Shown: in pieces, positions 1-5,931 of the stretch
Position numbering within the stretch: the stretch's first letter is position 1
Layout of the letters: the number at the start of each line of letters is the position of its first letter
NCBI GenBank assembly: GCA_035649235.1
Contig: DASRJX010000229.1
Span: 1-9,593, forward strand
Direction: 5' to 3'
Length of the DNA: 9,593 bases
Source: DASRJX01 sp035649235
GTDB lineage: Bacteria > Acidobacteriota > Polarisedimenticolia > Gp22-AA2
Position numbers and translations under genes: made by a program
The notes under the pieces: model-generated
Seen by the model: the letters and a program-made list of their open reading frames with translations, nothing else
The model's database searches: none
Told to the model about the DNA's origin: nothing

Positions 1-172
1 CTTCCTGCTCGGCCTCCTGGCCGAGATCTCCGTCAGGACCTACTACGAGTCACAGCAGAAGCCGATCTACGTCATCCGGGAGCTGCACCGCGTGGCAGGG
101 GAGCCGGCGCCGCCCGAAGACGGTCCGCGCCGCGAATCGCGCTTCGGCCGGGCTCCCGGCGGCGGGAGCTGA
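1..172 (+). CDS. Family 2 glycosyltransferase, membrane-anchored type (C-terminal fragment)
   Basis: Only the last 56 residues are in the window, read in the frame beginning at base 2 and ending at a TGA at 170-172. The fragment opens with a hydrophobic run followed by an acidic/aromatic segment (LLAEISVRTYYESQQKPIYV). This matches the end of DPM1/GtrB-like GT2 enzymes, where the last membrane helix is followed by 'LGE..vRiy.E...kPiYvv.e'. Enzymes of this group move a sugar from a nucleotide donor to a polyprenyl phosphate or related acceptor at the inner membrane. The final 28 or so residues are rich in Pro, Arg and Gly and look like a disordered cytoplasmic tail. The gene converges on the carbamoyltransferase gene with only 14 bases between the stops. 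The catalytic domain lies upstream of the window, so the substrate cannot be judged. The family call rests on one motif. Confidence 0.7.
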   Translation, partial: FLLGLLAEISVRTYYESQQKPIYVIRELHRVAGEPAPPEDGPRRESRFGRAPGGGS

Positions 173-186
173 GCCCGCGCGTCCTC

Positions 187-1869
187 TCAGGATCGGCTGA
201 CCAGCAGGTCTTCCAAAGCCAGGTAGTCCAGATCGCCCGCCAGGAAGGTGGCCACCGCGTCGCTCGGCGAGCAGACGATCGGCTCCTCATGGATGTTGAA
301 CGAGGTGTTGAGGACGCTCGGGATCCCCGTCCGCCTGTGGTAGGCGTCGAGGATGGCGTGGAAAGAGGGGTTCGTCTCCCGGTCCACCAGCTGCGGGCGG
401 GCCGTCCCGTCGACGTGGACCGCGGCCGGGGAGGCCTGTCTCATGAACTCGGTGCAATCGTAGGTGATGGTCATGAAACGGGCCGCGTCCGCAGCCACCT
501 CCAGGTTGCGATAGCAGCGGTGCGCCTCCTCGGCGAGCGTGGCGGGGGCGAATGGCATGAACTCGGTCCGCTTCAGCTTCTCGTTGAGCCACTTGTTGGC
601 GCGGGGGTCTCCGGCCTGGAACAGGATGGACCGGTTCCCGAGGGCCCGCGGCCCGAACTCCATCCGGCCGGCGCAGCGGGCCACCGTCTTGCCGTCCACC
701 AGGAGGCCTGCTATCTCCTCGGCCGGCTGGGCCATGGGGCGGGCCAGAAGGCCTCTCCCCGCAAGCGCGGCATCGACGTCACGCTGCGAGAAGGGGGGGC
801 CGAGGAACACGTCCCGCAGCCGCGAGGGGCGCAGGCCCGAGGAGGCCGCCTGGACGCTCATGGCCGCGCCGGCTCCCGTCCCGGAGTCGTTCATCGCCGG
901 ATAGACGAAAACGCGCGCCACACCGTTCGCCTCGGCGATGCGCTGGTTCATCTTGACGTTGGCCGCCACGCCGCCGGCCAGGGCCACGCGATCGACTCCC
1001 AAACGCTCCAAGTGGTGGAGGAGGTAGCGGACGATCACCGTCTCCAGGCTGTGCTGCCAGGCGGCGGCGAGGTCCTCCCTGGAATGCTGCCGGACCAGCG
1101 ACTGGACATAGCGGCGGTCGAACAGGCGCGGCGCCTCGAAGGTGCCGTCGGTCTCCACGAACCGTCGCCGGATCATCCCGGCCAGATCGTCAACGCGGCC
1201 GTAGGCTGCGAGGCCCAGGATCTTCCCCTCGTGCCGGTCCGGCACGAACCCGAGCGCCTTCGTGATCTGCGCATAGAACATCCCCAGGGAATGGGGGAAC
1301 CGGACCGAGTGGATGCGACGGAGGCTGCCTCCTTCGCCGAGGCTCAGCGTCGTGGTGAGCCCGCTGCCATAGGCATCCACCGTGAGGACGAGCGCCCGGT
1401 CGAAGCCGGACGCGTAGTAGGCGGAGGCCGCGTGGGCCTCATGGTGCTCCACGCGGCGGAGGCGCCCGCCGAGCCCCCAGCGGCGCAGGCCCAGAACGAG
1501 CTCCCGATGGAGCCGCCGGTGGTCGAGAATCGCCTTTCCCGACCAGCGGCCGAGATAGTAAAGGTGCTGCCACGCGGAGGCCTCGTCGTTGGGGGTCGCT
1601 CGCAAGGCACCTCCTGCGCCGCGGGCCAGGCATCCGAGGATGAGACCGGCCTCTCCGGGCCAGGTATGGAAGGGGTAGGCGACCGCCTCGATCTCCTCCG
1701 GCCGGATGCGCTCGAACTCGAGGGCGGCCTTGAGGCTCCGCTCCGGGAACCCGCCCTGCTGCTTCTCCCGCGTCAGGCGCTCCTCGGAGAGCGAGAAGGT
1801 CAGCTCGCCGTCCCTCAAGACGGAGACGGTGCTCTCCTTGTCCAGGGCCGAGATCCCGAGGACGATCAC
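187..1869 (-). CDS. O-carbamoyltransferase (NodU/CmcH/TobZ family)
   Basis: This 560-residue protein has the full length of the family, which transfers a carbamoyl group from carbamoyl phosphate through carbamoyl-AMP to a hydroxyl, usually on a sugar or natural product. The N-terminal Kae1-like half shows the metal-binding EHHEAH motif (141-146), the VDAYGSG loop (164-170), ALAGGVAANVKMN (296-308) and NDSGTGAGAA (327-336). The C-terminal half holds the family signature GRMEFGPRALGNRSIL (401-416) and NTSFN (521-525). I place the start at a GTG with a strong GGGAGGAG ribosome site five bases upstream. An upstream in-frame ATG would add 34 residues of low-complexity sequence that is really the end of the deacetylase gene in another frame. 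The start overlaps the deacetylase stop as GTGA, so the two genes are probably translationally coupled. By context the acceptor is likely a sugar of a surface or secreted polysaccharide. No key motif is missing. The family is certain; the acceptor is not. Confidence 0.95.
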   Translation of the reverse strand: MIVLGISALDKESTVSVLRDGELTFSLSEERLTREKQQGGFPERSLKAALEFERIRPEEIEAVAYPFHTWPGEAGLILGCLARGAGGALRATPNDEASAWQHLYYLGRWSGKAILDHRRLHRELVLGLRRWGLGGRLRRVEHHEAHAASAYYASGFDRALVLTVDAYGSGLTTTLSLGEGGSLRRIHSVRFPHSLGMFYAQITKALGFVPDRHEGKILGLAAYGRVDDLAGMIRRRFVETDGTFEAPRLFDRRYVQSLVRQHSREDLAAAWQHSLETVIVRYLLHHLERLGVDRVALAGGVAANVKMNQRIAEANGVARVFVYPAMNDSGTGAGAAMSVQAASSGLRPSRLRDVFLGPPFSQRDVDAALAGRGLLARPMAQPAEEIAGLLVDGKTVARCAGRMEFGPRALGNRSILFQAGDPRANKWLNEKLKRTEFMPFAPATLAEEAHRCYRNLEVAADAARFMTITYDCTEFMRQASPAAVHVDGTARPQLVDRETNPSFHAILDAYHRRTGIPSVLNTSFNIHEEPIVCSPSDAVATFLAGDLDYLALEDLLVSRS

Positions 1870-2900
1870 GCGCTCTCCTCCCGGCGCGGCAGGGCGAGCC
1901 GCTTGAGGCGTTCGGCGTGGGGTGAGAGACGGAAGCGGAAGACGGTCATCCCCGCCCGGTAGTTGATGCACTTGCGCGGGATGCGGAACGGATCGAGGCC
2001 CGGACCTGGCACCACGTCCCTGGCCCCGGTGACGAGCGCCCCCTCGTATCCCGCGGCCTCCACCTCCCTGGCGACCGCGGCGGTGGCGGCCCCGTCCGGG
2101 TAGCAGAACAGCGTGCAGGGCCGGCCAGTCTCCGCCTCCACGGCTTTCCGGCTCGACGCCACCTCCTCGAAGCGTCGCTCGGGACTCTCCCGGGGCAGGA
2201 GGCAGTGGGAGACGGTGTGCGCGGCGAAACGGATCCCTCCCTCCTGCATCTGCCGGACCTGGTCCCAGGTCAGGAAGTCGCCGGCCGCGTCAGCTGAGGG
2301 TCGGACGCCGGCCCGTGACGCGGCCTCTCCGACCCGGCGCGTGATCTCGTCCACCGGGAGGGCCTTCAGGGCCTGGATCAAGCGGTCACGCTCCCGCCGC
2401 CGGCCTATTCGACGACGCCCGAGCCCCTCGACCTCCACCTCGTGGCAGCCTTCGGACCTCCACCGGGACACTTCGTCCCAGAAGAAGAGCCCCCGTTTTC
2501 CCCCCACGTATCCTGTGGCCAGGAAGACCGTGGCCGGGAGGCGATGGCGTCGCAGGACCGGAAAGGCGAACTGGAAGTTGTCGGCGTACCCGTCGTCGAA
2601 GGTCAGGGCGACCGTTCTGGGAGGAAGCCTCCGGCCGGAGCGCAGGGTGCCGATCACATCCTCGAGCGGCAGCACGCAGGCGGAGCGCCGGAGCAGTCCC
2701 ATCTGATCATCGAAGGACTCCTGGGGGGTGATCAGGTCTTCGAAGAGCGGGAACTGTGGCATCAGCCGCCGAGGAAGGACCCTGTGGTAGGCCAGGATGA
2801 CGCCCCGGCCGCCCTGATCGCCGTCCCGAGCGTCCAGGCGCCCCAGAAACCGGAGCAGCCAGGCCAGGCACAGTTCCCCCCCGGACTTCAGATCCAGCAA
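1866..2900 (-). CDS. Polysaccharide deacetylase, NodB-homology family (CE4)
   Basis: This predicted 344-residue metal-dependent deacetylase would remove N- or O-acetyl groups from a glycan. It shows ILAYHRVLP (35-43), the first catalytic motif TFDDGYADN (100-108, with the base and metal Asp pair at 102-103), the zinc-binding HTVSH (228-232) and CYPDG (266-270), the equivalent of the third motif. I chose the TTG at 2900 because a GGAGG (minus strand, 2910-2906) lies five bases upstream and the family-like sequence begins there. The frame stays open to 3182, but that extension lies inside the sulfatase gene and has no family character. An ATG at 2966 is possible but would overlap the divergent start. 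There is no clear signal peptide; the N-terminus has only one weakly hydrophobic patch (10-20), so the protein may be cytoplasmic or peripheral. It is the first gene of a two-gene operon with the carbamoyltransferase. Similar deacetylases occur in exopolysaccharide loci, including exosortase-linked ones, but no exosortase is visible here. Confidence 0.92.
   Translation of the reverse strand: MLDLKSGGELCLAWLLRFLGRLDARDGDQGGRGVILAYHRVLPRRLMPQFPLFEDLITPQESFDDQMGLLRRSACVLPLEDVIGTLRSGRRLPPRTVALTFDDGYADNFQFAFPVLRRHRLPATVFLATGYVGGKRGLFFWDEVSRWRSEGCHEVEVEGLGRRRIGRRRERDRLIQALKALPVDEITRRVGEAASRAGVRPSADAAGDFLTWDQVRQMQEGGIRFAAHTVSHCLLPRESPERRFEEVASSRKAVEAETGRPCTLFCYPDGAATAAVAREVEAAGYEGALVTGARDVVPGPGLDPFRIPRKCINYRAGMTVFRFRLSPHAERLKRLALPRREESA
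1875..1882 (-). promoter_or_regulatory. Ribosome binding site of the carbamoyltransferase gene
   Basis: Reading the minus strand, GGGAGGAG lies five bases before the GTG at 1869. It sits inside the last codons of the deacetylase gene. It decides the start of the carbamoyltransferase in favour of the GTG rather than the in-frame ATG further upstream. Confidence 0.75.
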
Positions 2901-2964
2901 GCGCGCCTCCCCCCCGCGGCGGCCCCTATGGTAGCGTGATCGTACGCAGTTACTCTCCTCTATC
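2901..2964. promoter_or_regulatory. Divergent promoter region between deacetylase and sulfatase-fold genes
   Basis: These 64 bases separate two divergent genes, so they should hold both promoters. On the minus strand a GGAGG (2910-2906) precedes the TTG at 2900. A weak -10-like TACCAT (minus strand, 2933-2928) would give a transcript with roughly a 20-base leader, but no convincing -35 is present. On the plus strand there is no purine-rich ribosome site before the ATG at 2965; the preceding bases are pyrimidine-rich (ACTCTCCTCTATC). That fits either a leaderless or poorly initiated message, or a different start. This stretch is less GC-rich than its surroundings, as promoters usually are. The elements are read by eye and are uncertain. 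Confidence 0.4.
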
Positions 2965-4878
2965 ATGATGCCGGGAGAAGCGACGCTGAGACGGCTCGGT
3001 CGGCAGGTCCTGATTCTCGGAGAAGGCGCCGCCACCGGGCTGTTCGCCGGGGGCGTGCTTGGGGGCTGGGAGGTCTGGCTCAACGCCGACCTCGCGCACG
3101 CGATGCCGCGGCTCCTGGCCCACCACCTGGTGCCGCCCATGCTCGAGTGCGGTGCCTTGGGCCTGGCCCTGTCCGCCGTCATCGCCTTTCTGATGGGCGG
3201 GCTGGCCCGGCGCGGGAGGAGAGCCGTCGGGGCGGGGATCCTAGGCCTGGCACTTCTGTGGATCGGCGGCCTGGCCGCGCTGGCCTACCCCCTGAGGGAG
3301 TGGTCCTTCCCGCTCCACCGCTACAGCGCCAAGGGTGTCACCGATCTCTGCTTCGGCCTCATCGCCGCGGCCTGCCTCCTCCTGCTGGCGCGGCGCTCCC
3401 AGGCCGCCCTGCGCTGCAGCCGGCAATTTCACCAGAAGCCCAGCGGGCGCTCCCACGGAGGCATGCTTCTGTTGAAGGCGCTCCATCTCACAGGGGCCGG
3501 CGTGGCGATCGCTGCGACGGTGCTGGGGCTCCTCCTGGTGGGGTTTCGGCCGGCCGGCGCGGGCGCGGCCGGACGGCCCTCCATCATCCTCGTCTCCATC
3601 GACACGCTGCGTGCGGACCGTCTCCGCGCCCTGGGCAATGCCCGCGCCCTGACCCCGGCTCTCGATCGGCTGGCCGCCGAGGGGATCTACTTCGAGCAGG
3701 CGATCTCGGCCGCCCCGTGGACCCTCCCGTCGCACGCCTCGCTGTTCACCTCACTCTTGCCCTTCGACATGCGCCGGCACTGGGACTACGGCGGGACGGT
3801 CCATCTCGCGAGGGTCCTCCTGGCGGAGCGCCTGTACGAGGCCGGCTACCGGACTGCGGGGTTCACCGGAGGCGGCTACGTCTCCTCGCAGTTCGGTTTC
3901 GAGCAGGGATTCGAGGTCTACGAGGACCACGACGAGACGCTCGAGGGCGGCCCGGAGGCCATCGCCGAAGCGGCGCTTTCCTGGGTCCGCTCGGTCAAGG
4001 GAGCCCCCTTCTTCCTCTTCCTCCACACTTACGAGCCGCACTACCCCTACGTGCACGCCGATTTCGCGAAGGCCGACGACGCCGGCCGCCTGCCGCGGAT
4101 CGTGTCCGGAAAGGAGGTCGAGGAGATGCACCGCGGCCGCCTGGTCCCAACACCTGCCGAAAGGCGCTACGTGACCGATCTCTACGACGGGGACGTTGCT
4201 CATGCCGATAGCGTCATCGGCGGTTTTCTCGAGGCCCTGCGAGGAGACGGCACCCTCGACCGGACGCTCGTCGTGGTCCTCTCGGACCACGGAGAGGAGC
4301 TGTGGGACAGGGAGCCCGGCTACAGCCCGGACCATGGCCATTCCCTGTACCAGGAGCTGGTCCACGTTCCTCTGCTCTTTCGCTGGCCCGGGCAAGTCCG
4401 CGCTGGCGCGCGGATCCGGACGCCCGTGAGCCTCCTCGACGTCGCGCCGACCCTGCTCGACCTCGCGGGGCTCCCGGCGGATCCGCTCCACCAGGGCCGA
4501 AGCCTCGCGACGACCCTGAGGACAGGCGGTGAACCCGATCCCCGGACGATCGTGGTCGAATCGGTGCAGTACGGCCCCGATCGCTTCCTGATGCGGACCG
4601 GAGACCTCGCGGCGATCCTGACTCCCTACCCGGATCGGCTCGACAACGCCGTCTCCATCCCGGCCCGGGCGCTCGAGGTGTTCGACCTGGCCGTCGATCC
4701 CCTGGAGCAGCACGATCTCTCCTCCCACCTGACCGGGACCGTGGCGGAGATGGTCGATGCCCTGTGGCAGCGCTCGCGGGGGATCCTGAATTCCCCCTCA
4801 AGAAAAGGGGCAGAGGAGGCTCCGGAGCTCCCGGAAGAGCTCCTCGAGCAGCTGCGCTCCCTCGGCTACTTGCGCTAG
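2965..4878 (+). CDS. Membrane-anchored sulfatase-fold hydrolase or transferase with Thr at the nucleophile position
   Basis: This 637-residue protein has about five N-terminal membrane helices (near residues 15-36, 59-79, 87-109, 126-142 and 168-193) and then a sulfatase/alkaline phosphatase-superfamily domain from about residue 204 to 600. The core strand IILVSIDTLRADRL (207-220) supplies the first metal Asp (D213). PWTLPSHASLFTS (251-263) is the active-site motif, with Thr253 where classical sulfatases have Cys or Ser for conversion to formylglycine. HTYEPHYPY (354-362), SDHGEE (440-445) and PDHGHS (455-460) supply further expected metal and substrate ligands. The C-terminus EQLRSLGYLR (628-637) is typical of a bacterial subgroup annotated as sulfatases. 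The catalytic domain should face the periplasm. With Thr as nucleophile it may be a phosphohydrolase or phosphotransferase rather than a sulfatase. It is the first gene of a plus-strand unit with a GT2 and a heparinase-like lyase, which suggests action on a glycan or glycolipid. The ATG at 2965 (or the next one at 2968) has no clear ribosome site, so the exact start is unsure. Confidence 0.9.
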   Translation: MMPGEATLRRLGRQVLILGEGAATGLFAGGVLGGWEVWLNADLAHAMPRLLAHHLVPPMLECGALGLALSAVIAFLMGGLARRGRRAVGAGILGLALLWIGGLAALAYPLREWSFPLHRYSAKGVTDLCFGLIAAACLLLLARRSQAALRCSRQFHQKPSGRSHGGMLLLKALHLTGAGVAIAATVLGLLLVGFRPAGAGAAGRPSIILVSIDTLRADRLRALGNARALTPALDRLAAEGIYFEQAISAAPWTLPSHASLFTSLLPFDMRRHWDYGGTVHLARVLLAERLYEAGYRTAGFTGGGYVSSQFGFEQGFEVYEDHDETLEGGPEAIAEAALSWVRSVKGAPFFLFLHTYEPHYPYVHADFAKADDAGRLPRIVSGKEVEEMHRGRLVPTPAERRYVTDLYDGDVAHADSVIGGFLEALRGDGTLDRTLVVVLSDHGEELWDREPGYSPDHGHSLYQELVHVPLLFRWPGQVRAGARIRTPVSLLDVAPTLLDLAGLPADPLHQGRSLATTLRTGGEPDPRTIVVESVQYGPDRFLMRTGDLAAILTPYPDRLDNAVSIPARALEVFDLAVDPLEQHDLSSHLTGTVAEMVDALWQRSRGILNSPSRKGAEEAPELPEELLEQLRSLGYLR

Positions 4879-4899
4879 CGGCCGAGGTATGATGCGCCA

Positions 4900-4928
4900 C
4901 CCGCGCGCGCGAAGACCGTGCGCGCGGG
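4900..4928 (+). other. Perfect GC-rich inverted repeat (hairpin) between sulfatase-fold gene and GT2 gene
   Basis: CCCGCGCGC at 4900-4908 is the exact reverse complement of GCGCGCGGG at 4920-4928. The stem can be extended inward by one G-U and one C-G pair, leaving a seven-base loop (GAAGACC). It starts 22 bases after the sulfatase-fold gene stop and ends 37 bases before the chosen GT2 start. No T-run follows on either strand, so it is not a classical intrinsic terminator. It could act as a partial terminator, an RNA stability element or a translation-control hairpin. A possible GTG start at 4918 would lie inside the stem, which argues against that start. Confidence 0.5.
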
Positions 4929-4965
4929 ATCCAGCCCCGGGCGACGCGGGCGACAGGTGCGGGTG

Positions 4966-5913
4966 GTGACGGCCGATCTCTGCATCGTGGTGCCGGCGTA
5001 CAACGAAGAGAAGAACCTCTCGGTCCTGGTGGAGGAGCTCGGCCAGGCCCTGGGTCCGGCCGGCATCGGATTCGAGGTGCTCTTCGTCGACGACGGGAGC
5101 CAGGACGAGACCGCCGCGGTCCTGCGCCGGCTCACGGCCAGCCACAAGAACATCCGGGCCATCATCCTGAGCCGGAATTTCGGCCATCAGGCCGCGGTCT
5201 CGGTCGGCCTCCAGCACGCGCGCGGCAGCGCCGTCGCCGTCATGGACGCCGACCTCCAGGATCGCCCGGACGATCTCGTCCAGCTCTATCGCCGCTTCCG
5301 GGAGGGGGCCGACGTCGTCTACGCCGTCCGCCGCTCGCGGCCGGAGGGACTCGCCAAGCGGCTCGCCTACGCCGTCTTCTACCGGCTGATGCGCCGGCTG
5401 ACCACGGTCCCGATCGCGGTCGACTCGGGGGATTTCTGCGTCATGAGCGCCGAGACGGTGTCGCGCCTGAACGCGCTGCCGGAGACGCAGCGCTTCGTCA
5501 GGGGCCTGCGGGCCTGGGTCGGAGGGCGGCAGGTCGGGGTCGCCGTCGATCGCGATCCGCGCCGCGCCGGGCGTCCCCAGTACACCTTCGTCAAGCTCTG
5601 CCGCCTGGCGATCGACGGCCTGGTCTCGTTCTCCTACGTGCCGCTGCGCCTCGCCTCCCTGCTCGGCTTCGCCATCGCCGGTGCCGCGATCGTCGGGATC
5701 GTGGTCGTCCTGGCCTGGAAGGTCATGGGGCGGCTCCCGACCGGCGCCGGAGTCGCCACCATCGCGCTCTCCGTCCTCTTCATCGGCGCCGTGCAGCTCC
5801 TCACCCTGGGGATCCTCGGGGAGTACGTCGGCCGCATCTTCGACGAGGTCAAGGCGAGACCCGTGGCCGTCGTCAGCGAGGTCCTGGGGGAGGATCGACA
5901 GCAGCGCGCCTGA
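4966..5913 (+). CDS. Polyprenyl-phosphate glycosyltransferase, GT2 DPM1/GtrB/ArnC-like
   Basis: The protein is 315 residues with a GT-A catalytic domain followed by two membrane helices. It shows VVPAYNEE (8-15), the nucleotide-sugar-binding VDDGSQD (41-47), LSRNFGHQAAVSVGL (68-82), DADLQD (94-99, the DXD-type metal site) and QRFVRGLRAWVG (175-186, the acceptor-site region). Helices lie near 227-251 and 262-284, followed by GEYVGRIFDEVKARPVAVV (285-303). The family transfers a sugar from UDP- or GDP-sugar to undecaprenyl phosphate on the cytoplasmic face, making a donor for later periplasmic transfer. I chose the GTG at 4966 because AGGTG lies six bases upstream and the protein then begins just before the first strand; GTGs at 4957, 4963 and 4918 are alternatives. 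It follows the sulfatase-fold gene after 87 bases containing a hairpin and precedes the lyase gene by 18 bases. The fragment at 1-172 has the same kind of C-terminus, so two enzymes of this type flank the locus. The sugar is unknown. Confidence 0.9.
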   Translation: MTADLCIVVPAYNEEKNLSVLVEELGQALGPAGIGFEVLFVDDGSQDETAAVLRRLTASHKNIRAIILSRNFGHQAAVSVGLQHARGSAVAVMDADLQDRPDDLVQLYRRFREGADVVYAVRRSRPEGLAKRLAYAVFYRLMRRLTTVPIAVDSGDFCVMSAETVSRLNALPETQRFVRGLRAWVGGRQVGVAVDRDPRRAGRPQYTFVKLCRLAIDGLVSFSYVPLRLASLLGFAIAGAAIVGIVVVLAWKVMGRLPTGAGVATIALSVLFIGAVQLLTLGILGEYVGRIFDEVKARPVAVVSEVLGEDRQQRA

Positions 5914-5931
5914 GGGAGTGACGAGCGTTCG

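Noticed and set aside
289..1962. A 557-codon open frame on the plus strand opposite the carbamoyltransferase gene
   Set aside because: It is antisense to a full-length, motif-rich carbamoyltransferase. Its product is low-complexity Gly/Arg/Glu-rich with no recognisable domain, as expected from GC-rich codon bias on the complementary strand.
1870..1971. N-terminal extension of the carbamoyltransferase to an ATG at 1971
   Set aside because: The added 34 residues overlap the deacetylase coding end and lack family similarity. A strong ribosome site sits just before the GTG at 1869.
2901..3182. N-terminal extension of the deacetylase frame up to 3182
   Set aside because: The added 94 residues are Arg/Ser/Pro-rich, mostly antisense to the sulfatase-fold gene. 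A good ribosome site supports the TTG at 2900 instead.
3751..4728. A 325-codon open frame on the minus strand
   Set aside because: It is opposite the catalytic part of the sulfatase-fold gene and shows no domain-like pattern.
4918..4965. Upstream GTG start for the GT2 gene at 4918
   Set aside because: It lies in the stem of the 4900-4928 hairpin, lacks a good ribosome site, and adds only basic, non-family sequence. It is not fully excluded.
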